Below, piece by piece: positions 23,672 to 34,504 of a stretch of 64,000 bases of DNA. The position numbers and the translations under genes are program-made. Within the stretch, counting starts at the first letter, position 1, and the number at the start of each line of letters is the position of its first letter. The notes under the pieces are model-generated. The model saw nothing but the letters and a program-made list of their open reading frames with translations, searched no databases and had not been told where the DNA came from. Origin of the DNA: Parastagonospora avenae f. sp. tritici 18332-5 (lineage: Eukaryota > Ascomycota > Dothideomycetes > Pleosporales > Phaeosphaeriaceae); contig JAFJTR010000055.1 in NCBI GenBank assembly GCA_022559985.1, forward strand, positions 166,923 through 230,922, written 5' to 3'.

Positions 23672-24685
23672 ATGGTCGCCATCGAAGATATCCGCGCCAG
23701 CAACTCAGCCCTCAAGTCCTTCCCTGCCAACCTCGTCGCCGTCTTCGTAGGCGGTACCAGCGGCATAGGCCTCTACACAGCCCGCGAACTCGTCCGCAAC
23801 ACCACCTCACCCCGTCTCTACCTCATCGGTCGCAATCAGACTGAAGCCACCAAGATCATCGAGGAGCTAAAGACCATCAACTCTTCATCCGAAATCTCCT
23901 TCATCCAAAAAGATGTCTCCCTTCTCAAAAACGTCGACGAAGCATGCCAAGACATCAAAGCAAAAGAGAAGCAAGTCAACCTCCTCTTCATGACATGCGG
24001 ATACGTCACCTTCCAAGGACGAACCGAAACATCCGAGGGCCTCGACAAGAAATTCGCCTTGCATTACTACACACGCATGCGCTTCATCAACCAGCTCCAA
24101 CCACTCCTCGACGCCACTGCCAAAGCAAACACCCTCTCGCGCGTCGTATCTGTCCTCGACCCCCAGCCCGGCCTCAAAGCGACGCCCAAGTGGTCGGACT
24201 TGAGTCTCAAGACCTCTTTCTCGTTGAAAAACTGCATGGTGAATGCTACAGGCATGACGAATCTTGCATTCTACAGTCTGGCCAGCAAATACCCCGGCAC
24301 GTCGTATATCCACGCGTACCCCCACATCGTCGACACGGGCGCTGGAAGAGATGCATTTGGCGCGTTTGAACCAATTGCGAAACCCATCATGTGGCTGTTG
24401 AGAACAGCTATGCAAGTCAAGCCTGTCGAGAGTGGCGAGCGGCACTTGTATGCATCTACGAGTCCTACTTTCGCGCCCAAAGCAGCGGGCGATAGCGCCA
24501 AAGGCGCCGCGGTGGGCAGTGATGCTGTCAAAGGAAGTGGAAGCTATCTGCTATATTGGAACAACGATATTCTAGAAGACAAGCCAGTTGCAAAGACGAT
24601 GCGGGAGGAGGGTAGGGAGAAGGAGGTTTTGCAGCACACGGCAGAGGTGTTTAAGAAGATTTGCGACGAGGGTGGGAAGTATTAG
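23672..24685 (+). CDS. atypical short-chain dehydrogenase/reductase-like protein
   Basis: Single exon, 337 residues, from an ATG in a strong context (GCCACCATGG). The N-terminal Rossmann fold is clear: FVGGTSGIGLYTARELV (about residues 28-44) is a GGxxGIG cofactor loop, and LIGRNQTEA follows beta strand 2. Further on, RVVSVLDP marks strand 5. The catalytic Tyr-x-x-x-Lys expected after this strand is not found; the aligned segment reads NATGMTNLAFYSLASKYPG. This absence is shared by a group of fungal SDR-like proteins as I recall them, so the protein may use another residue or act as a non-catalytic binder. No targeting signal. A classical SDR gene follows on the same strand. Confidence 0.75.
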   Translation: MVAIEDIRASNSALKSFPANLVAVFVGGTSGIGLYTARELVRNTTSPRLYLIGRNQTEATKIIEELKTINSSSEISFIQKDVSLLKNVDEACQDIKAKEKQVNLLFMTCGYVTFQGRTETSEGLDKKFALHYYTRMRFINQLQPLLDATAKANTLSRVVSVLDPQPGLKATPKWSDLSLKTSFSLKNCMVNATGMTNLAFYSLASKYPGTSYIHAYPHIVDTGAGRDAFGAFEPIAKPIMWLLRTAMQVKPVESGERHLYASTSPTFAPKAAGDSAKGAAVGSDAVKGSGSYLLYWNNDILEDKPVAKTMREEGREKEVLQHTAEVFKKICDEGGKY

Positions 24686-25280
24686 ATATCCGTTTCTTCT
24701 TCTTTCTACATCTTTCAAACCTAGATGCTGGGAGTTGATACTTGCTTGCTGTATACCCTCAATTCCATCTTCGCCCATAACATTTCCCTCGCGCCACTCC
24801 ATGACCTTCATCACCACCACCACTCTTGCCCCCCATCCCCAACCTCATCCATCAAGTCCTCATCCTCCACATGCCCTCGTATCGAGGCCCCAAGTCATCT
24901 CCAACACCCATCCCATGCCACCCCGCACCCATCCCCGGGATGCCCAAAGCGGCAACCCCCCGAACGCCTACGCTTAGCTTCCCCGCAAACAACGCGAAAA
25001 GGCAAGGCCATGATGCCAACATTGCGCGCGGCCAGGGCTCCGAAATAGGCCGCTATCAGATGACCCGAGGGAGGAAACGTTACGTTTCTGTCTTTGCCGG
25101 TGGGTTTGGGCGCTTGTGGGAGGGCAAATAAATAGTCTAGATTGGGGCCCCGCTGGAGGAACAAAAGAGTGGCTTGTTCCTTTCAGGTGCGATTTAGTTG
25201 AAGTGTGATACCTTGCCCCGAATTGAACGGCAGAGTAAACAAGAAGAACAAGAAGAAGTCAATTCCAGTCCCGTGGCAAC
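24686..25280. other. intergenic stretch between two SDR genes
   Basis: Contains a His-codon-rich chance frame near 24800 (a run of CAC/CAT triplets). No gene was recognised; the promoter of the next SDR gene is expected here. Confidence 0.55.
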
Positions 25281-26182
25281 ATGTCCAAAACAACAGGTCT
25301 CCCCGAATTCAGCCTCGCGGGCAAAGTCGTCCTCGTCACCGGCGCAGCGCGCGGATTAGGTCTCACACAAGCCGAAGCATTGTTAGAAGCCGGCGCAAAA
25401 GGTACTTTCCCTTCCTCTTTATCCAAACCACTCATTAATGCAACCAAGTCTACGCCCTCGACCGCCTCCCCGAGCCCTCCCCGGACTTCCACACCATCGC
25501 CGCACGCGCCGCCTCTGAGCTCAACACCTCGCTATCCTACTGCCAAATCGACGTGCGCGACGTGACTGCTTTGAACAAGATCGTTTCGGGTATAGCTGAC
25601 GCCGAGGGGCGGCTGGACGGATTGATCGCCGCAGCGGGGATCCAGCAGGAAACGACTGCGCTGGACTACACGGCGGAAGATGCGAATCGCATGTTTGAAG
25701 TCAATGTGACGGGGGTGTTTATGACGGCGCAGGCGGTTGCGAAGCAGATGATTCGGTTCGGCAAGGGGGGCAGTATTGTCATGATTGCGAGTATGAGTGG
25801 GAGTATTGCGAATAAGGTAATGTTCTCTCCCGCTGCACTTCTTACTGCACTCACTGACAGTCATTCTTAGGGATTGATTTGCCCTGCGTACAATGCTTCC
25901 AAAGCCGGTGTCATCCAATTAGGCCGCAACCTCGCGTCCGAATGGGGTGTGCACAACATCCGCGTCAACACCATCTCGCCGGGGTACATTGTAACAGCCA
26001 TGGTGGAGGAGCTTTTCGTCAAATTCCCCGAGAGGAAGGTGGAGTGGCCTACGCAGAATATGCTGGGAAGACTGAGCAAGCCGGCGGAGTATAGGGGCGC
26101 CGCCGTGTTTTTGATAAGTGATGCGAGCAGCTTCATGACAGGGTCAGATCTGAAGATTGATGGTGGGCATAGTGCGTGGTAG
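25281..26182 (+). CDS. classical short-chain dehydrogenase/reductase
   Basis: Three exons (25281..25401, 25449..25816, 25871..26182) give 266 residues, the normal size of a classical SDR. The cofactor motif TGAARGLG lies at residues 20-27. After intron 1 the strand reads VYALDR; an acidic residue here usually favours NAD(H), though the following Arg could allow NADP(H). The NAAG-type motif appears as AAAGIQ, the catalytic Ser is in MIASMSG, and the Tyr-Lys pair is in YNASKAG. The C-terminus ends with GSDLKIDGGHSAW, the usual SDR cap. It should oxidise an alcohol or reduce a carbonyl in the cytosol. It resembles fungal polyol/sorbose-reductase-like enzymes; the substrate is not certain. Confidence 0.87.
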
Positions 26183-26235
26183 TAGGAGCATGGGTGGAAT
26201 ATAATTGAGAATTTAATTGGCATAGTACGAACTTC

Positions 26236-27696
26236 TCAATCCGTGTCTGTGTCGTGATGGGAGATCATAAGCTCGGGATCGGGATCTTCGTCGTCGGTGT
26301 CGAATAACTTCGGCTTGGGTAGTGACGGCTTGGGTGGTGATCGAACGATCCTGATTGCAGACCCTGTCATTTCTTCTTGTTGTGAGGTTCCTGCATCGTT
26401 GAAGTCCAGCAATTCATTCATTGCCTTCTCTTTGCCCTTCCGCTTCACTCCTAGCGCGTCCTCCAGCATGGCTTTGCCTTGCACGAAAGCCTCAAGCTCT
26501 GCTCCAATTGCGCACACAAGCAGATTCCACTCCTTTGACGTAGCCAGCTCGAGCTTCTCCTCAAGGAACGAAATGGTGGTTTCCAGCTGGTCCAGGAGCA
26601 ACGAGGGATCTGGCGCATTCCTCCGACCAGCATCCTGCATAAACCTCTGCAACGTTGTCTCGTACTCTGCTACCTTCTTTATCACATCATTCCACATGAT
26701 TGCACCCTCGTCAAGCGCTCCGCGGTCTGCATCGAGCTCCGTACACTTTTCTGCCAAGCTTGTGTATTCATCATTCCAATATTCGCGTGCCATTCCAAGT
26801 GTTCGTCGTTTGACCGGGAGTGTATGGAACGGCGTCGAGGACAGTGGTACGTGGTTCATGTCCGGTGGGCGTGCGAGGAAGTTCGAGACTTCCCTGTCGA
26901 GCAGAGTCAAGGACGTTTTGTATGACGACAACCGCGCTTCAACAGAATTCTCGGTATCCGCAAGCTCGTTCAAAACACGTCGGTGTCTTCGCTTGAGAAC
27001 CCGCAGTTCCTCCTCCTTTTGTCTGATTTCCTGTTCCAGTTCGGAAGCTTCAGTCTGTAGAGACTTCGTCTTTGCGCCGGCATCCTCGCTTTGTATGTCT
27101 GTGATCTTCTTCTCTAACCGCGCGCGCTTATGTGCCCAGGCCTCTAGCCTCTCCGCCGTGAGCTGGAGCTCCTTCAGGTCCTCCTCGAGCAGGTCTAGTT
27201 CCTCGGCCCTGACGCTGGCGAGCTGACGCACACGCCTTGATATGCCCAGCCTTGCAGCATTTAGGCTGACTTTCTTCTTCTTGCTAGATTGATGTGTATC
27301 TGGCCCGTTGTCTGCGCTTCTATCGCTCGACCGTACACTGCTGACTGTCGGCGTTGAGCTACCAGCCGACATTTGGTCATCTGGTATGGCATCTTGTATA
27401 GACAGGCCGCTCATCAAGCCGTCGGCCTGCGCGTCCAGGAGCTCTTGCAGCTGCTTTTCGAGATGTCGCGCGCGCCTCTGCAGCGCAAGCAAGTCATCGG
27501 GGATGCGTGGAGGTGGCGACAAGCTCGTTTTCGGCGCACTCCATAGTACAGACGACGTTACTGGGCGTGGTATGCGCGGTGATGGTGGAGAGTTGTACGC
27601 GGGAAGCTCGTGGTCGCGTGTGTGCGGATCCTCAAAGGATCTACGAAACTTCGGAGGTGGTGAGAATGAGCCGAGCACTGAGTTAAATAATGACAT
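26236..27696 (-). CDS. coiled-coil protein, Atg28-like (autophagy-related) candidate
   Basis: Single exon, 486 residues. The first about 65 residues are Ser/Pro-rich. Heptad-rich segments follow: one around residues 66-95 (LLALQRRARHLEKQLQELL), then a long one about 150-260 with many Glu, Leu, Lys and Arg. A shorter helical part near 330-420 precedes an acidic tail ending in a run of Asp and Thr. This overall layout matches proteins annotated as Atg28 in filamentous fungi; Pichia Atg28 is a coiled-coil protein needed for peroxisome autophagy. The assignment rests on resemblance, not on a diagnostic motif. It converges with the SDR gene (53 bp gap) and is divergent from RPS2. Confidence 0.5.
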   Translation of the reverse strand: MSLFNSVLGSFSPPPKFRRSFEDPHTRDHELPAYNSPPSPRIPRPVTSSVLWSAPKTSLSPPPRIPDDLLALQRRARHLEKQLQELLDAQADGLMSGLSIQDAIPDDQMSAGSSTPTVSSVRSSDRSADNGPDTHQSSKKKKVSLNAARLGISRRVRQLASVRAEELDLLEEDLKELQLTAERLEAWAHKRARLEKKITDIQSEDAGAKTKSLQTEASELEQEIRQKEEELRVLKRRHRRVLNELADTENSVEARLSSYKTSLTLLDREVSNFLARPPDMNHVPLSSTPFHTLPVKRRTLGMAREYWNDEYTSLAEKCTELDADRGALDEGAIMWNDVIKKVAEYETTLQRFMQDAGRRNAPDPSLLLDQLETTISFLEEKLELATSKEWNLLVCAIGAELEAFVQGKAMLEDALGVKRKGKEKAMNELLDFNDAGTSQQEEMTGSAIRIVRSPPKPSLPKPKLFDTDDEDPDPELMISHHDTDTD

Positions 27697-28562
27697 GATT
27701 GCGTTGTTGTAGCGATGTCAGTGTTGGAGGAAGAGGTATGGGGCATATAAGTCTCGAGATGTTGGTGTGTGGACTGAGACGAGCGCGTTGAGTCGCGGCT
27801 ACCTGCTGCATGTGAACAAATCACCAGACAGCGCCAGGCCGACGCAAGACGTAGAGTTTCGTAGGTGGCAGCATCCCGACGAAACAACAGGTCGCAAACA
27901 CAGCAGCACACGCTAGTTTGGCTAGATGCGAACTGGCAGCTAATCCAACTTGCTTGTCAGTTGTACGCTCCCATTTCGCCAATCTGCATTGACGATTCGG
28001 ATACTTCTTAGTCAGCAGCCATAGACGTTTAAGCTTTGAGCAGAATCAGATGTAAAACGATGACATTGCACTAACAGAGCATGATCACGCGACATGATTG
28101 AAAGGAGGCCCTCCCTGCACAGCAAAGTAGAAGAAGCCATTGTGTGGAAGCAGAATGATATAGAGAAGCACTGTTCTTGATGGTTATGCAGGCGCGTGAA
28201 CTGACTGTTCGTGTCTTTTGTAATCGCGATTCCAGAGCGATTGATGAACACATACAACAGAGCGCGTTACCGAAAGGAGGTGGAATGTCAGCACACTTTC
28301 AAGATGAAGTTTGGTGGTGACGAAAGACGGTTGTGTATGAGCGACAGGGGTGCTCTCTAACGAAGAGCCCCGCTACGCACTAGCGCCGGGCACAGACCGT
28401 CTCCCACATTGAGGTTCGAATTTCGTCTATCCTCGAATTTCGACGTCGCGACACCAGCTAACCTTAGGATTACCATATTGTACGTCTACACATACCGCCA
28501 TTCGCGACGAGTCTCCCCTAACCACAAAATTATAGCAGCCGTCCTACCAAACTACATACAAA
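27697..28562. promoter_or_regulatory. divergent promoter region of the Atg28-like gene and RPS2
   Basis: About 0.87 kb between two divergent starts. Near the RPS2 side, the 10-mer TCGAATTTCG occurs twice within about 30 bp (around 28415-28445), followed by a TCGCGACA element. A likely 5'UTR intron (28480-28535) is listed separately. Roles of the repeats are not known. Confidence 0.4.
28480..28535 (+). other. probable 5'UTR intron of RPS2
   Basis: A 56-nt segment begins GTACGT, carries a CTAAC branch site at 28518-28522 and ends TTATAG, 27 bp before the RPS2 ATG. Introns in ribosomal-protein leaders are common in fungi. Inferred from signals only. Confidence 0.5.
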
Positions 28563-29453
28563 ATGGCTGATGCAGGAGCACCTCGCGGCGGCGGTGGATT
28601 CGGATCTCGCGGTGACCGTGGTGGTGACCGTGGACGGGGCCGTGGTCGCGGACGTGGTCGCCGTGGCGGCAAGAGCGAAGTAAATACAACCAAAGTATGA
28701 GGAAATTGGGCAGAATTGACAATTGTCACAGGAGAAGGAGTGGCAGCCTGTCACCAAGCTCGGCCGTCTCGTAAAGGCCGGCAAGATCAAGAGCATGGAG
28801 GAGATGTACGTTCACAGCGTTGCACATACTGCGCGGCATATTGACTGACGTCTGCCAGCTACCTCCACTCTCTGCCCGTCAAGGAGTACCAGATCGTCGA
28901 CTTCTTCCTCCCCAAGCTCAAGGACGAGGTCATGAAGATCAAGCCCGTCCAGAAGCAGACCCGTGCCGGTCAGCGTACCCGCTTCAAGGCCATCGTTGTC
29001 ATCGGTGACTCTGAGGGCCACATCGGTCTCGGTATCAAGACCTCCAAGGAAGTCGCAACTGCCATCCGCGCCGCCATCATCATCGCCAAGCTCTCCGTTG
29101 TCCCCATCCGAAGGGGTTACTGGGGTACCAACCTCGGTGAGCCTCACTCTCTGCCCACCAAGGAGAGTGGAAAGTGCGGTTCCGTCACCGTCCGTCTTAT
29201 CCCCGCCCCCCGTGGTACCGGATTGGTCGCATCGCCCGCTGTCAAGCGTCTCTTGCAGCTTGCTGGTGTCCAGGACATCTACACTGCCTCGGCTGGTTCC
29301 ACCAAGACCCTCGAGAACACACTGAAGGCTACCTTCGTTGCTGTCGCCAACTCATACGGCTTCCTCACACCAAACCTGTGGGCCGAGACTAAGCTAATCA
29401 GAAGCCCGCTTGAGGAGTTCAGCGACGTCTTGCGCGAGGGCAAGAGGTACTAG
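28563..29453 (+). CDS. RPS2: 40S ribosomal protein S2 (uS5)
   Basis: Three exons (28563..28679, 28732..28805, 28859..29453) give 261 residues, the usual length of fungal uS5. Exon 1 encodes the Arg-Gly-rich tail typical of eukaryotic S2. The core shows the S5 double-stranded-RNA-binding domain (KAIVVIGDSEGHIGLG, then KEVATAIRAAIIIAKLSVVPIRRGYWG) and the S5 C-terminal domain (VRLIPAPRGTGLVASPAVKRLLQLAG). It is a structural part of the small ribosomal subunit near the mRNA entry channel and helps decoding accuracy. All three exon joins keep phase, and the ATG is preceded by AAA. C-rich codon choice (GTC, ATC, CTC) fits high expression. Confidence 0.97.
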
Positions 29454-30541
29454 GCGGTTTCTGGCGATTCGGGTCTTTTTCAGCATTCCAGGGTTATGGC
29501 GTGAGGTAATGCATTCGGGACCTCAGTTATGCATCTGACGACTGAGCTGGGAAAACCGGCACGAAAATGAACAACTTCATTCAACCATTCAAAATACGCT
29601 CCCCATCGATGTGATGTTTGATTTGCTTGCTGCTGTCTTGATAAGTCTTCAGAAGGCCTGGAAGATATTTTGCATGCCGCTATGATAAGCCTAGCCCTGT
29701 CAATTACCGTCTGAATGGCTGGCGTTGCGTTTCGCAGTAATGGTGTTACGATTGCCGGGCTACGGTATGTAAAGTAGGAAAATGTGATTGTTATACACAA
29801 AGCTATTCTCGTCGATGGTATTAATTAAATAGTAGTTATTATAGTGTATATAAGGCTATAGCAATACTGTAGTAATTGCTAAGTGTAGTGCTGGCTAGCT
29901 GCGAAGAAGCTGACATTGGTGTGAATCCCGGTGTCGCTCCTCACTCACGTAATCAGCCACACTCCACAATGTTGTTCAGAGCATCACCTGCAATATCTTG
30001 AACTTGGTACGCCACACACAACGAAAACAGCAAAGCCCGGCTAGAACGATCCAAAACGCGAAGGCCTGCGCCTTACTCTCGCACTCTACCATACATCCTA
30101 AATCCCTACGACCATTATATACTCTTAAAGTATGTTAGTAGAGATGATATATACCCCCTGGAATTATTCGCAGCTCGTAACTGCAAATTCCGCTGGTCTT
30201 TCAGAGCAACTCAGTGTTTTTACCTCGTTTAGTCATTTCTGACATGTATTGCAACTTGAAGAGCGCGTGCATAACTCCCCGGATCTACAACCAAGGTGGC
30301 TGTGCAGCGACCCACCTCTCCTGCGATCCTTTCTAGGCCCGCTTTTGCCACAATATGCTTCATCTTTGTACGTCTAACGTAAGCAGGTGCACGGAAAGAG
30401 CCTTCTTTCTGGAATCCATGCTCTACAGGGATCATATTTTGATGTTTCCAGATCTGTACCCTCGCTGGCATCAGACTGAGGTATAGTGTCAATGGATGAC
30501 CACCTGAAGGTTTACCGTCCTTACTGCTTCGATGTTTCAAG
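29454..30541. other. intergenic stretch with AT-rich islands
   Basis: Two AT-rich patches (about 29810-29885 and 30105-30175) stand out from the GC-richer surroundings. The first holds a short inverted repeat, TAGCAAT and ATTGCTA (29859-29865 and 29875-29881). They may be decayed repeat DNA. No gene was recognised. Confidence 0.45.
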
Positions 30542-32269
30542 ATGACTACTGAGCAGACACTTTCAAGTCTTTACCAACCTCTACCACCCAATCACATCCG
30601 AGTCTTGCTGTTTGAGGATTTTGCCAGCGTGGACAGTTCGAGCATAGCAACACAAGGAGGTGCAACCCTCGTCGCTCAACTCAAAACTGTTTCGCTGGAT
30701 GAAGTGCGACACAGCCCGGGTGATTATTCCGCGCTATCTTACTGCTGGGAGAGCTACTCTACAAGTTCGCCAGAAGAAGAGACGAATCATATCCGCTGCA
30801 ATGATCATCTGGTACCCGTTCGCCCCAACCTATACTCAGCTCTGTGGCACATTGGCAAACAGCTAGATCGCCCAACAGCAATGTGGGTAGACGCATTGTG
30901 CATAGATCAATCGAACATGGAGGAGAGAAGCCAACAGGTCTTTCTAATGGGAGATATCTACAAGAACATGGGTTCAGTCATTACATGGCTCGGTTCCGAA
31001 GGGGAACGAGTTGCCACTCTCTTCAAGACTCTGGTCGATTGCGCGAGCAACAACAAACTCCACCACAGATGGGGGCTCGCAGAAGACGTGGACCCACTCT
31101 GCGGTGTAGAAACCGGGGTAACGTACGTGCGCCACTGTGGCTGGTTTGATAGAGTGTGGACATTTCAAGAGATCTGTCTCGCAAGACACGCAACGTTGGT
31201 TGTTGGAACACAACGACTTGAGTGGGAGACGTTTACAGCGGGCTGGAAATATCTCTATGGATTCGAACATACCAGGCATATCACAGCGAAGCTCAACAAC
31301 ATCGCAACTGTCCGAAATGACGGCGGTAACCTCCTCCAGCTCCTCAAAGCTGTCTGGAACCGACATGCATCGAATCCTCGAGACAAAGTGTACGGCGTTC
31401 TCGGTCTCTACCGCGGTAACATAGTCATCACTCCAAATTACAGCACTTCCATACGAGAAGTCATGGTCCAAGCAGCCAAAGCCATCGTCGAAGAAGCCCA
31501 GAACCTCGACATCTTACATCACGCATGGGCCAGATGTGTAGAAACAAGAAGTATACCTACATACGGAAAGCATGCAAGATCTTCATCAGAGCCACACCAG
31601 CCGACATGGACGCCCGACTGGGTCCACCCCACCGCCGACGACCGCATAGCAAAAGACCTCGCATCCCTACCAAAGCTCGACTTCCCAAACATACACCCGA
31701 CATTCACTTTCAGCGCCGGGTGGAACGGCGAGCACCTCGTCGCTGCGGGCCTCGCTTTGGGCCGACGAGCAGACGCAGGCCAAGCCTCGACTTTCCAACG
31801 GAGAGAAATGCTGCCGTTTCCTGAATGCGCTTTCACACACACCGTACCCCCTTTGCTCTTTTCACAGAACCTCCAAAAGACGCTGGAGACACTCTCGCAC
31901 ATGAGCACGGCACCAAAGACAAGTATCCCCGCCTTCGCATCCGCCATTAAACGCCACGACGAGGGTAAATGCCCCTGCCCAAGCCAGCCAGGCTCTTGGG
32001 CCGTCCTGCGCGACGAATGGCGCGCTGCGCATGGGTACTTTGATTGGATTGTCGTGCTGTTCGGTGCACGCACGGCCGTAACATTACGGCCTAACTGGGT
32101 CCTGCATGAAGACAACGAGTTTGATGGTACTTTTTGCTTGACGGAGACGCTGGAGCGTGAGGCGCTTGAACATGGAGGGGATTTGTTGGATGTGTATGGG
32201 CAGTTTGGGGCAGGGGGAGGGGCGTTGAGCGGGATGAGTTGCGTGGGTGGTGAGTTTGAGATTAGGTAG
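30542..32269 (+). CDS. HET-domain protein (heterokaryon incompatibility family)
   Basis: Single exon, 575 residues, uninterrupted. The HET domain (about residues 60-215) shows its conserved blocks: YSALSYCW near 62-69, then MWVDALCIDQSNMEERSQQV, then MGDIYKNMGSVITWLG, and later WFDRVWTFQEICLAR. NPRDKVYGVLGL follows in the middle region, as in many HET proteins. HET-domain proteins act in non-self recognition and can trigger hyphal fusion-induced cell death, but most genomic copies have no tested role. The C-terminal half is not a recognised domain. Unlike the HET gene at the right end of the window, this copy has no stops. It lies next to AT-rich DNA, a common setting for this fast-evolving family. 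Confidence 0.85.
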   Translation: MTTEQTLSSLYQPLPPNHIRVLLFEDFASVDSSSIATQGGATLVAQLKTVSLDEVRHSPGDYSALSYCWESYSTSSPEEETNHIRCNDHLVPVRPNLYSALWHIGKQLDRPTAMWVDALCIDQSNMEERSQQVFLMGDIYKNMGSVITWLGSEGERVATLFKTLVDCASNNKLHHRWGLAEDVDPLCGVETGVTYVRHCGWFDRVWTFQEICLARHATLVVGTQRLEWETFTAGWKYLYGFEHTRHITAKLNNIATVRNDGGNLLQLLKAVWNRHASNPRDKVYGVLGLYRGNIVITPNYSTSIREVMVQAAKAIVEEAQNLDILHHAWARCVETRSIPTYGKHARSSSEPHQPTWTPDWVHPTADDRIAKDLASLPKLDFPNIHPTFTFSAGWNGEHLVAAGLALGRRADAGQASTFQRREMLPFPECAFTHTVPPLLFSQNLQKTLETLSHMSTAPKTSIPAFASAIKRHDEGKCPCPSQPGSWAVLRDEWRAAHGYFDWIVVLFGARTAVTLRPNWVLHEDNEFDGTFCLTETLEREALEHGGDLLDVYGQFGAGGGALSGMSCVGGEFEIR

Positions 32270-32727
32270 GAGAGGGTGAGAAGGGTTGTGGGATGGGGGT
32301 ACGAATGTGTAGATCAAGCAACATTTCCCATGCAAACAGTAAATCAGTGGTATTTTCTCGACCCACTCGGGTCAGAAACCACTCCGCCCAATAAATAATT
32401 CCTAGCGAATGTTTGATGTTACCCGCCCCCCTGAGTGTGTACCGACACCACACGGAAGTAGATATGCAAGCCAAAAAAGGGCAGCCTTGTGCAAACTACA
32501 AGACATAATTGTCCAATGGATGAAAAAAAGTTGAAAGAAGTGGAGTCATATTCTCCAGCGTTGGCTAGAGCGCAGAGAAGGAACGCCATGCGAAAAAGGT
32601 ATATCGACTTCAGCAGAACCCAAGGAAAGAAGAGAAGAAACACCGGGCATGAAGAACAACAACTCGTAGATTGCAGGGAGTGTGGGAAATCCGCTCAAAC
32701 AGCGATCTGAAGCGTCGTTAGGCAAGG
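32270..32727. other. intergenic stretch between convergent genes
   Basis: 3' flanks of the HET gene and the C2H2 gene. No gene-like signal beyond short frames. Confidence 0.6.
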
Positions 32728-34504
32728 TCACTCAGCGACGCTTACACGTCTCCTACGCCCCCGACTGCCGCCTTCAGGTCGTTGCGCAAGGACGTCGCGG
32801 AGTTGCGGGTCGTCTTTATCTTTGTCCACATGGTGAACGCGGACATGTCTGAAAAAAAAGAGTCAGTTCATTAGCATCCAAGGTATAATTAGGAGTCAGC
32901 TCACCTCTGCAGATTATCCGGCCTCGGATACTTGTGTTCACGATCCGGACAGAACGGACACACATAACCCGGCGACTGATGGACGAGGCCATGGCGTATC
33001 ATTTCGTTTTTGCGCTTGAAGCCCTTGCCGCCTTCAGAGCGCGGACAGCCTTGCACAGGGCAGTAGTGTGGACGGTTTTGGGAGTGGACGTTTGTGTGGG
33101 AGCTGTATAAAAAGTCAGTGCCTGGTATTTCTCTCGCAGCCTGGAGGGTACATACTTTAGCAAATACTGCGTCTGAAACGGCAGCGCATTACACCCGGGA
33201 TAATCGCACCGAAACGTCCCCAGACTATGCTGGCCCATCGACTGCATCCCCGAGCCATTCGGCGGCGGCAGAATAATCGCACCAGAAGCAGCCAATGTAC
33301 CGTCTAGGCTCATGTGTCGTGGCCGCTGCTCAATCGGTGTCTGCTGACTCGCCGGACTTGGGCCGTCTGAGCTCTGGTATCCCTCGCTGTTTGACGTCGA
33401 ATCTAGCCTGGAAGGATATCTCCCGGATTCTGATGCTTGAGATGGGCGTCTGTTGTCGACGCCGAAGACGCTACCACCGCCTGATCGCAAGAACATGTCG
33501 CCGCGTTGTGCATCGCTGTTTGCGCTCATGGGCGATGATGCGCTCAGAGGAAATGGTGAAACTGGCGTGTGTGTATGTGAGCTTATGGACATCTGCCGGA
33601 CTCGTGATGTTGGGGACTGCGTCAACGACGATATTGATTGTCGATGAACCAGACCATTTGGCCGTCCATCTTCACTTATCGATGCTGATCGTGCAAGGTC
33701 TCCGACCATGTGTGAAATGGGTGGCAGAGATTGTGATCCAGCTGGAGACGGAGCATCATTCAAGGGTGTCTGGGGCTGAATGATGGGAAGTCTGTTCTCC
33801 GATTGGGGGATTTGCAGTTGATGAAGACCAGTCGACAGCTCATCGTGAATCGCAGACGAGTTCCTGCGCTGATTGGCCGCGTCGGCGGCAGGCGAGGGTG
33901 AATGTATGGCGAACGCAACCCCGGTCATAGACTTTCCGTCACTAGAGATATGCCGCATGCCATTCGGTAGTGAGCCCGCATGAGATACCTCTGAAGTACG
34001 CCTGTCTGACACAAAAGGGCTTTTTCTAATATCTTCTTCTAGCACCGAGTCTCTATGGGTAGAAGTTGCAGTCGGTTGGCCAGGCGCAGCGAACGTGGCT
34101 TTGCCCGGCTGCAGCATGCTGAAAGGCTGCGCGCCCGACCGCGGTACGGGGCTGACATGAGTAGCCGAGGAAGGCGCAGTCGTGTTCGGAGATTGATCTT
34201 CCATGCCTTCGTCTTCTTGACCAGACGATTCCGTGTCAGAATTAAGAGCGTGCTGGCTGACTTGTTGAGCAATGTCGGGTTGATTCGGTGCCATTTCCCG
34301 GATCAAAACCCAGTCGCCCTGCGTCGGCCGCGTCTTGCGTCGATTAGCCTTCTTCTGTCGTCTGGAAGGAGAACTAACTGGCGGATGGAAGACTTTGGTG
34401 ACCACAGGCTCGGGCGACGGTGAAGGGGCCGCTTTTGGGTAGACTTGTATGAGACCGGGACTTCCTGGACAGAAATCTTCTTCCGAGTACAATGCGTCAG
34501 TCAT
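32728..34504 (-). CDS. C2H2 zinc-finger transcription factor candidate
   Basis: Three exons (33156..34504, 32905..33102, 32728..32848) join in phase to 555 residues. The first about 420 residues are Ser/Pro/Gln-rich and disordered in character, as in activation regions. Three C-terminal fingers appear only after splicing: FRCDYPGCNALPFQTQYLL with the His pair NSHTNVH; YCPVQGCP with MIRHGLVH; and YVCPFCPDRE with LQRHVRVHH. The first intron interrupts finger 1, the second finger 3. A basic tail (GSRGRRRR) may serve as a nuclear signal. The protein is likely a nuclear DNA-binding regulator. I do not recognise a named orthologue. A 1.7 kb upstream region without genes suggests a long promoter or leader. 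Confidence 0.8.

Noticed and set aside
24780..24860. His-rich coding repeat
   Set aside because: Simple CAC/CAT triplet run in one frame only, lying in an intergenic region without other coding evidence.
28361..28440. Possible tRNA because of GGTTCGAAT near 28410
   Set aside because: No acceptor stem or anticodon arm could be paired around it.
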